A stretch of DNA of 8,452 nucleotides from UBA6197 sp047638075 (lineage in GTDB: Bacteria; Pseudomonadota; Alphaproteobacteria; Rhodobacterales; Rhodobacteraceae). Both the position numbers and the translations under genes were made by a program. Position 1 is the first letter of the stretch. Each line of letters opens with the position of its first letter. Of the stretch, positions 1 to 5,889 are shown piece by piece. The notes under the pieces are model-generated. The model saw only the letters and a list, made by a program, of their open reading frames with translations. It made no database searches and was not told the DNA's origin. The stretch covers positions 1 to 8,452 of the forward strand of contig NZ_JBLJBV010000075.1 in the NCBI RefSeq assembly GCF_047638075.1, written 5' to 3'.

Positions 1-772
1 CCTTGAACGCCGCATAAAGATCCAGCCCGTCGGCAAAGAAATACCGGATGCCGGGACGTGCCCCGAAAGAGGCAGAAACCCATCCTTTCGGTGTCTTTGT
101 CGAAATTCCAATGCCGTTGTCTTCGCACACAAACAGGATCGGCAGTGGCAAAGATTGATAAGAGGTCCAACCCGCCGTGTTAAACGCACCTTGCGCGGTT
201 GAGTGGTTGGCAGAGGCATCACCAAACGAGCACATCACAATGGCGTCGTCGGGCAAGGCCCGATGTTCCGGCGGCCGCCTGCGGGCCAGCCCCACACTAT
301 GCGCCACCCCCACAGCTTTCGGCAGGTGGCTGGCGATGGTTGAGGTCTGCGGCGGAATCGTCAGCTCTTTCGACCCTAAAACCTTGTGCCGCCCGCCCGA
401 AATGGGATCGTCCGATGACGAAGCAAACGACAAAAGCATATCCCACGTCATCGTTTGGCCCGGCACCTGATCGGCCCGCGCAATTTGGAACGCTGCATCG
501 CGGTAGTGCAGAAAGGCCATGTCGGTTGGGCGAAGCGCATGCGCTACCGCGGCCATCCCTTCATGCCCGGATGACCCGATGGTGTAAAATCCTTGCCCCG
601 CCTTTTGCATTGCGCGGCTGGTCCGGTCCAGCGCGCGGCTAAGGCATTGCGCGCGAAACAGGCTTACCGCCTCGGGCGCGGTCAAACCTGATGCGGGCGG
701 CTCTCCAACGGGAAAATCCCGCGCCGCTACGCGACGCAGGAAATTGTCATGGACGATTTCTGAACGGGGCAT
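1..772 (-). CDS. Thiamine-diphosphate-dependent 2-oxoacid dehydrogenase E1, N-terminal part (runs off window)
   Basis: The frame is open from ATG at 772-770 to the window edge (257 complete codons, 3' end missing). The translation begins MPRSEIVHDNFLRR and looks like the alpha part of a branched-chain/pyruvate-type E1. It has an HYRD segment (residues 89-92) like the E1-alpha YRD region. It also has a ThDP/Mg motif starting GDASANH (184-190) and ending CEDNG (216-220), followed by IGIST. Such E1 proteins decarboxylate a 2-oxoacid and pass the acyl group to the lipoyl domain of an E2. In some bacteria alpha and beta parts are fused in one ~700-residue chain; whether that holds here cannot be seen. 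The gene lies 112 bp downstream of gcdH on the same strand, so co-transcription is plausible and 2-oxoadipate is a reasonable substrate guess. No good Shine-Dalgarno sits at normal spacing: an AAGGA lies about 14 nt upstream. No in-frame alternative start is visible just upstream. Family is fairly sure; substrate is inference. Confidence 0.8.
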   Translation of the reverse strand, partial: MPRSEIVHDNFLRRVAARDFPVGEPPASGLTAPEAVSLFRAQCLSRALDRTSRAMQKAGQGFYTIGSSGHEGMAAVAHALRPTDMAFLHYRDAAFQIARADQVPGQTMTWDMLLSFASSSDDPISGGRHKVLGSKELTIPPQTSTIASHLPKAVGVAHSVGLARRRPPEHRALPDDAIVMCSFGDASANHSTAQGAFNTAGWTSYQSLPLPILFVCEDNGIGISTKTPKGWVSASFGARPGIRYFFADGLDLYAAFK

Positions 773-815
773 GATCCGTAACCAAGTCCTTTCGTATCCT
801 TTCTGGCCTGAATAT

Positions 816-861
816 CCCCGCCAGCGGCACCCTGTTGATAGGCCGGGGGCCGCCGGCGGGG
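816..861 (-). other. Strong stem-loop between gcdH and the E1 gene
   Basis: Arms 816-828 (ccccgccagcggc) and 849-861 (gccgccggcgggg) pair over 13 bp on the minus-strand transcript, with a single G-U wobble and a 20-nt loop. The stem begins 23 bp after the gcdH stop codon. No run of U follows it (the next bases read ATATTCAGG), so it is not a standard intrinsic terminator. It could act as an mRNA 3'-end stabiliser, a partial terminator or a processing site that sets the gcdH-to-E1 expression ratio. Confidence 0.55.
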
Positions 862-884
862 CTACTTCAATCAGAAGGAAAGCA

Positions 885-2093
885 TCAGAAGAAAGCCTGC
901 AATCCGGTGATCGCGCGGCCGAGGATAAGGGCATGCACGTCATGCGTGCCCTCGTAGGTGTTCACGGTTTCAAGGTTTACCATGTGGCGCATGATCTGGA
1001 AGTCTTCCTGAATGCCGTTTCCGCCGTGCATGTCGCGGGCGTGGCGCGCGGCTTCCAGTGCCTTGCCGCAGTTGTTGCGCTTGATGATTGAAATCATTTC
1101 AGGGGCGGCGTTGGCGTTATCCATAAGGCGACCGACCTGCAGGCAACCCTGCAAGCCAAGGCTGATGTCGGTCATCATATTGGCAAGCTTCAACTGGAAC
1201 AATTGGGTCTGTGCCAGTGGTTTGTTGAACTGCTTACGGTCAAGCCCGTATTGCCGCGCGGCACCAAGGCAGAATTCGGCCGCACCCATCACGCCCCAGG
1301 CGATACCATAGCGGGCCCGGTTGAGGCAGCCAAAGGGGCCCTTCAGACCTTCGACGTTGGGCAGTAGTGCGTCTTCGCCAACCTCGACGTTCTGCATCAC
1401 GATTTCGCCGGTGATTGAGGCGCGCAGGGACAGTTTGCCCCCAATTTTCGGCGCGCTCAGCCCTTTCATGCCTTTTTCCAGCACGAATCCGCGGATTTTG
1501 CCGCCATGGGCATCGGATTTGGCCCAGACCACGAATACATCCGCGATCGGCGCGTTCGAGATCCACATTTTGGAGCCGTTCAGCACATAGCCGTTCGCGG
1601 TTTTCTTGGCCGTGGTTTTCATTCCGGCCGGGTCTGAGCCGGCATCGGGTTCGGTCAGACCAAAGCAGCCGATAGATTCGCCAGTGGCCAGTTTCGGCAG
1701 GTATTTCTTGCGCTGCTCTTCCGAGCCATAGGCATAGATCGGGTACATCACCAACGAGCTTTGCACAGACATCATGCTGCGATAGCCGCTGTCCACGCGC
1801 TCAACCTCACGCGCGACCAAACCGTAGGCGACGTAAGAGGCGCCGATGCCGCCGTATTCTTCGGGCACAGTCACGCCCAGCAGGCCCATTTCGCCCATCT
1901 CGCGGAAAATGGCGGGGTCGGTCGCTTCCTCGCGGTAGGCCGCAATGACACGCGGTTGCAGTTTTTCCTGCGCGTAAGAGCGGGCGGCGTCGCGCAGCAT
2001 CCGCTCTTCCTCGGTCAGTTGGTCGTTCAGGCGGAATGGATCTTCCCAATCGAACCGGCCAAGATCGGGGGCGTCTTTTGCTTTCAGGGCCAT
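885..2093 (-). CDS. gcdH: Glutaryl-CoA dehydrogenase
   Basis: FAD-dependent acyl-CoA dehydrogenase of 402 residues, close to the usual ~395-405 for bacterial GcdH. It oxidises and decarboxylates glutaryl-CoA to crotonyl-CoA in lysine and tryptophan catabolism, passing electrons to ETF. The acyl-CoA dehydrogenase signature is GLTEPDAGSD (residues 135-144). GYRSMMSVQSSL carries Arg105, equivalent to the glutaryl-carboxylate-binding Arg94 of the mature human enzyme. Near the C-terminus NTYEGTHDVHALILGRAITG carries the catalytic base Glu381 (human mature Glu370). These two residues argue for GcdH over a generic acyl-CoA dehydrogenase. A start at 2120 would add nine residues (MKFKNDEDT). I prefer ATG 2093-2091 because GAGGA lies just upstream with a 4-nt gap, and a predicted promoter would place the transcript start about at the upstream ATG. 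The gene is divergent from a LysR regulator and is followed by an E1 gene. Confidence 0.95.
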   Translation of the reverse strand: MALKAKDAPDLGRFDWEDPFRLNDQLTEEERMLRDAARSYAQEKLQPRVIAAYREEATDPAIFREMGEMGLLGVTVPEEYGGIGASYVAYGLVAREVERVDSGYRSMMSVQSSLVMYPIYAYGSEEQRKKYLPKLATGESIGCFGLTEPDAGSDPAGMKTTAKKTANGYVLNGSKMWISNAPIADVFVVWAKSDAHGGKIRGFVLEKGMKGLSAPKIGGKLSLRASITGEIVMQNVEVGEDALLPNVEGLKGPFGCLNRARYGIAWGVMGAAEFCLGAARQYGLDRKQFNKPLAQTQLFQLKLANMMTDISLGLQGCLQVGRLMDNANAAPEMISIIKRNNCGKALEAARHARDMHGGNGIQEDFQIMRHMVNLETVNTYEGTHDVHALILGRAITGLQAFF

Positions 2094-2122
2094 GGTGTCC
2101 TCGTCATTCTTGAATTTCATGC

Positions 2123-2152
2123 TTTATGCGCCTGTTTAACACGGCAATCCAA
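2123..2152 (-). promoter_or_regulatory. Possible gcdH promoter
   Basis: Read on the minus strand, TTGGAT (2152-2147) and CATAAA (2128-2123) are separated by 18 bp and resemble sigma-70-type -35 and -10 boxes. The predicted start of transcription is near 2116, which supports translation from the ATG at 2093 and puts the palindrome centred at 2171 at about -55, a normal position for a LysR-type activator site. Prediction by eye only. Confidence 0.3.
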
Positions 2153-2164
2153 CGCTATTCTAGC

Positions 2165-2177
2165 TGCATGATATGCA
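2165..2177. promoter_or_regulatory. Candidate LysR-type operator (T-N11-A palindrome)
   Basis: TGCATGATATGCA is a perfect inverted repeat (5-bp arms, 3-bp centre) and fits the T-N11-A rule for LysR-family sites. It lies in the 96-bp gap between the divergent gcdH (start 2093) and LysR-type gene (start 2190), beginning 25 bp before the regulator's start codon. This suggests activation of gcdH and autorepression of the regulator from one site. A weak -10-like TATTCT for the regulator lies at 2156-2161, which would place the palindrome over its transcription start. Confidence 0.5.
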
Positions 2178-2189
2178 CGGAGCACATAT

Positions 2190-3086
2190 ATGGCCGCCCC
2201 CCGCCGCTACCTTCCCTCGGTCAGTCTGCTGGCGGCTTTCGAGGCGGTTTGCAGAACGGGTAGCACCGCCGCCGCTGCGCGTGAACTGTCGTTGACGCAG
2301 GGTGCGGTCAGCCGCTTGGTGCAAAACCTGGAGGGGCAGTTGGGGGTCCAACTCTTTCGCCGCGAACAGCGCCGGTTGCAGCCTACCGAACCCGCGCTGG
2401 CCTATGCGCGCGATGTCAAAAAAGCATTGGACCTGATTGCCCGTGCGTCTTTGGGTTTGCGCGCCAATCCGGGGGGCGGCGTGCTGAGCCTGTCCATTCT
2501 GCCCACGTTCGGCACGCGTTGGCTGGCCCCACGCCTGGGTGATTTTCTGGCGGCACATCCGGGGGTTACGTTGAATCTGGGCACCCGGTTGCGGCCCTTT
2601 GATTTTGACTCTGAAACCTTTGACGCCGCGATTCATTTTGGCACCCGCCTTTGGCCGGGCGCCGAGCATCTGCCCCTGTTTGAAGAGCGGATAATCGCCA
2701 CCTGCTCTGCCAGTTTTGCCGCCGATCATCCGATGGAGACGCCCGAAGATTTGGTACATCTGTCGCTCCTTCAGTTGGAATCGCGGCCCAATGCCTGGGC
2801 TGCGTGGTTTGCGCATCATGGGCTTGAGGCGCCCTCGGGGCAGGGGATGATGTTTGACCAGTTCGCCCCGATGATGCAGGCCGCAGCGCACGGTGTCGGC
2901 ATTGCGCTGCTGCCCGAATTTCTGGCCCTGCCCGAGATTGACGAGGGGCGGCTGATTCGCACCCCCGGCAATGCGGTGTCGGGGGTGGGCACTTATTATC
3001 TGGTCTGGCCCGAAGGCGCCGCCGTCAGCCCGCCGCTCGCAGCGTTTCGCGATTGGCTTGCCCTTCAGGCACGGGAAGCGGGGTGA
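2190..3086 (+). CDS. LysR-family transcriptional regulator, GcvA/GcdR-like, probable regulator of gcdH
   Basis: 298 residues, the usual size for a LysR-type regulator. The N-terminal winged helix-turn-helix spans about residues 9-66; the helices read GSTAAAARELSLTQGAVSRL (24-43), followed by LEGQLGVQLFRR. A type-2 periplasmic-binding-protein-like effector domain follows from about residue 95 (VLSLSILPTFGTRWLAPRL). This opening with SxxPTFxxRWLxPRL is typical of the GcvA/AmpR/TrpI/GcdR subgroup. GGAG at 2179-2182 is a good ribosome-binding site, 7 nt before ATG 2190. Divergent arrangement with gcdH matches known GcdR-type regulators, so control of glutaryl-CoA/lysine breakdown is the leading idea, with a pathway intermediate as likely effector. 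Its last 62 bp overlap the 3' end of the convergent saccharopine dehydrogenase-family gene. Family assignment is firm; target is inferred from position. Confidence 0.92.
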   Translation: MAAPRRYLPSVSLLAAFEAVCRTGSTAAAARELSLTQGAVSRLVQNLEGQLGVQLFRREQRRLQPTEPALAYARDVKKALDLIARASLGLRANPGGGVLSLSILPTFGTRWLAPRLGDFLAAHPGVTLNLGTRLRPFDFDSETFDAAIHFGTRLWPGAEHLPLFEERIIATCSASFAADHPMETPEDLVHLSLLQLESRPNAWAAWFAHHGLEAPSGQGMMFDQFAPMMQAAAHGVGIALLPEFLALPEIDEGRLIRTPGNAVSGVGTYYLVWPEGAAVSPPLAAFRDWLALQAREAG

Positions 3087-4164
3087 TCTGGCCGGGCAGG
3101 TAGTAGCGGCCAAACTCGGTCGCCAGAAAATCAGCCAGTTTGACCTGTTCCTGCCCGATAAAGCCGCGCCCCGGCAGATTGCCGCGCCGGACCATATCGA
3201 CCACGCCGGTCACGCCTGCGGCGGTGGTGATCTGGATCGCGCTCCAGGTCTTGCCGCCGATTTCATGCGACAGCGATTTGTTCAGGAACGACACTTCGCG
3301 CAGGCTACCGTTGATAAGGCCGGTTGCGGTGCAGAACACCACGACCACGTCCTGATCGGTCCGGGGCAGGGAATGTTCAAAGATGTCCTTCAGCAGATCG
3401 CGCCGACGTTCTAGCCCCAACCCGGTCAGCAACAGGCGCAGGATGTCGCAATGGCCGGGGTAGCGGATCGTGCGGTAGGTCACGCGGCCTGCGTTACCTT
3501 CCAAGGTCTCGCCCAGCGTGCCCAAGCCGCCCGAGGTGTTGAAACACTCGTATTCCGCACCGTCCAGTGCAAAGTTTTCCAGGTCTTCCAGCGGTGCAAG
3601 GCTGACTTTGCGGCCATCAACCAGCGCCTCGCAGGGGTTCAGGTATTCGTTGATCAGCCCGTCGGTGGACCAGGTCAGGTTATATTTCAAGGCGTTGGTC
3701 GGGTATAGCGGCAGCGCGCCGACACGCAGCGATAGCGTATCAAGGCTGTCGAACTTGGCCGCCAGATGCGCCCCAACCATGCCCACGAACCCCGGCGCCA
3801 GCCCACATTGCGGCATCATCACCGTATCGGCACCGTCAGCCAGCGCGCGCACGCGGGCGGTGCCGGCCACGTCTTCGGTCAGGTCGAAATAATGGGCGCC
3901 GGCATTGCGGGCAGCTTCCGCGATCGTCGGGGTCAAGAAGAAGGGCGCAGCAGAGATGACGGCGTCAAAGCCTTTCAGCTTGGGCGTCAGCGCGGCCAGA
4001 TCATCAGCGGCAACCTGCAAGGTGCGGATACCTTCGGCGGCGGGCGCCTTCAGGGCCTCGGGGTTCTGGTCAGCCAGCGTGACCTTATAGTTCTCGGACG
4101 CACCCAAAAGGGCTGCGATGGTGGTGCCGATTTTGCCAGCACCGATAATGCAGATATTCCACAT
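3025..4164 (-). CDS. Saccharopine dehydrogenase family protein (saccharopine dehydrogenase or L-lysine 6-dehydrogenase)
   Basis: 379 residues. The N-terminus MWNICIIGAGKIG is a Rossmann nucleotide-binding start with GAGKIG at residues 8-13. Asp32 at the end of the second strand (TLAD) suggests NAD rather than NADP. Further family marks are HYFDLTEDV (91-99) and PQCGLAPGF (118-126), seen in saccharopine dehydrogenase-fold enzymes. Both saccharopine dehydrogenase (glutamate-forming) and L-lysine 6-dehydrogenase share this fold and size, and both yield 2-aminoadipate 6-semialdehyde, so either would feed lysine carbon toward glutaryl-CoA and the nearby GcdH. No lysine-ketoglutarate reductase domain is fused to it or visible in the window, which leaves the lysine dehydrogenase option open. 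A start at 4206 would add 14 poor residues. ATG 4164-4162 is chosen because the Rossmann strand starts there and GGGAG lies 10 nt upstream. The 3' end overlaps the LysR-type gene by 62 bp. Confidence 0.85.
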   Translation of the reverse strand: MWNICIIGAGKIGTTIAALLGASENYKVTLADQNPEALKAPAAEGIRTLQVAADDLAALTPKLKGFDAVISAAPFFLTPTIAEAARNAGAHYFDLTEDVAGTARVRALADGADTVMMPQCGLAPGFVGMVGAHLAAKFDSLDTLSLRVGALPLYPTNALKYNLTWSTDGLINEYLNPCEALVDGRKVSLAPLEDLENFALDGAEYECFNTSGGLGTLGETLEGNAGRVTYRTIRYPGHCDILRLLLTGLGLERRRDLLKDIFEHSLPRTDQDVVVVFCTATGLINGSLREVSFLNKSLSHEIGGKTWSAIQITTAAGVTGVVDMVRRGNLPGRGFIGQEQVKLADFLATEFGRYYLPGQITPLPVPEGQANRETLRAAG

Positions 4165-4176
4165 GATGGTATTTCT

Positions 4177-4198
4177 CCCTGATCTGTTGCGGTCAGGG
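4177..4198 (-). promoter_or_regulatory. Small hairpin covering the ribosome-binding site of the saccharopine dehydrogenase-family gene
   Basis: CCCTGA and TCAGGG form a perfect 6-bp inverted repeat (4177-4182 and 4193-4198) with a 10-nt loop. On the minus-strand transcript the second arm contains the AGGG of the Shine-Dalgarno AGGGAG before the ATG at 4164. Folding would hide part of the ribosome-binding site. This is a modest structure and may be chance. Confidence 0.3.
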
Positions 4199-4225
4199 TG
4201 GGCCACTGCCCTGCCGGAAACTATG

Positions 4226-4255
4226 TATCAAAGCGCCGATTTGCAGCGTTTGATA
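4226..4255. promoter_or_regulatory. Inverted repeat upstream of the saccharopine dehydrogenase-family gene, possible operator
   Basis: TATCAAA (4226-4232) and TTTGATA (4249-4255) are perfect 7-bp inverted arms. The symmetry extends inward through GCG/CGC with one unpaired base. The arms are separated by 16 bp, about two helical turns centre to centre, which suits a dimeric regulator. It lies 62 bp before the start of the enzyme gene and 23 bp after the last ABC gene. No T-run follows on either strand, so a terminator is less likely than an operator. Confidence 0.35.
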
Positions 4256-4277
4256 ACAAATTATGCCGAAGGTTTCG

Positions 4278-5051
4278 TCAGAATGACGAAGTTTGGATAT
4301 CAAGCATCCGATCAGCGCTGGCGTTGAACAATGTGCGGGCATAGTCGGTCTGCATCTGCGCGCCCGAAAGCGCTTCGCGCGTCAACTCTTCCACCGCGCG
4401 TCCGTGCTGCATTACCAGCACCCGGTCGCACATATGGTCGATCACCGCCAGATCATGGCTGACCATCAGGAATGTCAGCCCGCGCTCTGTGCGCAAGCGG
4501 TTGAGAAGGTTCAGCGTTTCTGCCTGTACGCTGGCGTCCAATGCGCTGGTCGGTTCGTCCAGCAGCAGGATTTCCGGCTCCAGCATCAACGCGCGGGCAA
4601 TGGCCACGCGCTGACGTTGCCCACCTGAAAGCTGATGCGGATAGCGGAACCGGAAACTCGGTGGCAAGCCAACATCGGTCAGCGCCTGCATCACCCGCGC
4701 ATCCGTGTCGCGCAACCCGTGAATCGCCAGCGGTTCGGCCAAGGTCCGGTCCAACGTGTGACGCGGATGAAGCGAGGCGTAGGGGTCTTGAAACACCATC
4801 TGCACCCGTGCCGCAAACGCGCGTGCGCGGTGGGCATTCACCTTTTCGCCGCCAATACGAATAGTGCCGCCGGTTATTGGCGCCAACCCGCAAATGGCCC
4901 GCAGGATGGTTGATTTGCCTGACCCGCTTTCGCCCACCAGCCCATAGCTGTCACGCGCCGCGACCGCCAGGCTGACATCCTCAACCGCCCGCACCCGGCG
5001 CCCACCGACGTGGTAGGTGACGCTAAGATTTTCAATTTCAATCAAAGACAT
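4278..5051 (-). CDS. Peptide/nickel-type ABC transporter ATP-binding protein (DppF/NikE-like)
   Basis: 257-residue nucleotide-binding subunit that hydrolyses ATP on the cytoplasmic face of the importer. Walker A GESGSGKS is at 40-47, Q-loop Gln88 in VFQDP, signature LSGGQRQR at 141-148, Walker B LLLDEP ending at Glu166, and H-loop His199 in VSHD. All catalytic elements are intact. It is short: Opp/Dpp ATPases are usually ~320-330 residues with a C-terminal extension carrying a cysteine cluster, which is absent here. The length matches the NikD/NikE type. Start ATG 5051 follows the stop of the upstream ATPase gene by 7 bp. GAGGG of its ribosome-binding site overlaps that stop region, so translation is probably coupled. 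It is the last gene of the transporter operon. Substrate cannot be read from an ATPase. Confidence 0.93.
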   Translation of the reverse strand: MSLIEIENLSVTYHVGGRRVRAVEDVSLAVAARDSYGLVGESGSGKSTILRAICGLAPITGGTIRIGGEKVNAHRARAFAARVQMVFQDPYASLHPRHTLDRTLAEPLAIHGLRDTDARVMQALTDVGLPPSFRFRYPHQLSGGQRQRVAIARALMLEPEILLLDEPTSALDASVQAETLNLLNRLRTERGLTFLMVSHDLAVIDHMCDRVLVMQHGRAVEELTREALSGAQMQTDYARTLFNASADRMLDIQTSSF

Positions 5052-5058
5052 GTCACCC

Positions 5059-5889
5059 TCATTCGGCCCAGGCTGCTGTGCGGTCCAACCCCGGAAGAGG
5101 CGCGCGGCTGCCGCCGATACGGGGCAGGCAGTTCAACAGACCCTGCGTATAGGGGTGTTTCGCGTGCATCAGGTCTTTTGCCGCCAGTTCTTCGACCACA
5201 CGACCCTTGTACATCACCAGAACCCGGTCGCAGAACCGCGCGACCAACCGCAGGTCGTGGCTGATAAAGATCAGCCCCATGCCGCGATCACGGACCAACC
5301 CATCAAGAATGCTTAATACCTCGGCCTGAACCGTCACATCCAGCGCGCTTGTCGGTTCATCCGCGATCAGCAAATCGGGATTGGGGATCAGCATCATCGC
5401 AATCATCACGCGCTGGCCCATTCCGCCGGATAGCTCGTGTGGGTAGCTTTCCATCACCCGCGCCGGCTCGCGGATCTGAACCGCCTCCAATGCCTCGATG
5501 GCCTTGGCGCGTGCGGCGACCTTGCCAACCTTGTCACGCAAACGCAGCCCTTCGGTCAGTTGTGCGCCGACTTTCATAACCGGGTTCAACGAGTATTTCG
5601 GGTCTTGCATCACCATCGCGATCCGCTGCCCGCGTAGCGCCCGCAAATCACGTTGCGAGGCGGCCATCAGGTCAACCCCGTCAAAGATCATTTCCGCTGC
5701 CTCAACGCGGCCCGGCGGACGGATCAGGCGCAGCACCGCACGCCCCGTCATCGTCTTGCCCGACCCGCTTTCACCGACGATCCCCAGCCGTTCACGACCC
5801 AGCGAAAATGAAACGCCGCGCACCGCCTCAACCGCCCCGGATTCAGTGTCGAACGTGACTTTCAGGTCTTTCACGGAAAGCAGCGTCAT
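5059..5889 (-). CDS. Peptide/nickel-type ABC transporter ATP-binding protein (DppD/NikD-like)
   Basis: 276-residue ATPase, the second of the heterodimeric nucleotide-binding pair. Walker A GESGSGKT is at 39-46, Q-loop Gln95 in MVMQDP, signature LSGGMGQR at 153-160, Walker B LLIADEP ending at Glu178, and H-loop His211 in ISHD. The LSGGMGQR variant is common in the DppD-like partner, whereas the DppF-like partner carries LSGGQRQR, consistent with two distinct subunits rather than a duplication. It ends soon after HPYTQGLL and lacks the usual cysteine-containing C-terminal extension. The start ATG overlaps the TGA of the upstream permease gene as ATGA at 5889-5886, indicating translational coupling. 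Confidence 0.94.
   Translation of the reverse strand: MTLLSVKDLKVTFDTESGAVEAVRGVSFSLGRERLGIVGESGSGKTMTGRAVLRLIRPPGRVEAAEMIFDGVDLMAASQRDLRALRGQRIAMVMQDPKYSLNPVMKVGAQLTEGLRLRDKVGKVAARAKAIEALEAVQIREPARVMESYPHELSGGMGQRVMIAMMLIPNPDLLIADEPTSALDVTVQAEVLSILDGLVRDRGMGLIFISHDLRLVARFCDRVLVMYKGRVVEELAAKDLMHAKHPYTQGLLNCLPRIGGSRAPLPGLDRTAAWAE

Noticed and set aside
744..1091. Plus-strand open frame across the gcdH-E1 gap
   Set aside because: Most of it is antisense to the conserved 3' end of gcdH, with no ribosome-binding site or recognisable domain.
2094..2120. Upstream ATG at 2120 as the gcdH start
   Set aside because: It lacks a ribosome-binding site, lies about at the predicted transcript start, and adds nine residues atypical of the family. 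ATG 2093 has GAGGA just upstream.
2160..3113. 317-codon minus-strand open frame opposite the LysR-type gene
   Set aside because: It is basic and low-complexity, with no recognisable domain, and lies antisense to a clear LysR protein. It is a GC-rich shadow frame.
4165..4206. Upstream ATG at 4206 as the start of the saccharopine dehydrogenase-family gene
   Set aside because: It would add 14 residues before the Rossmann strand, and the GGGAG ribosome-binding site for ATG 4164 lies within that stretch.
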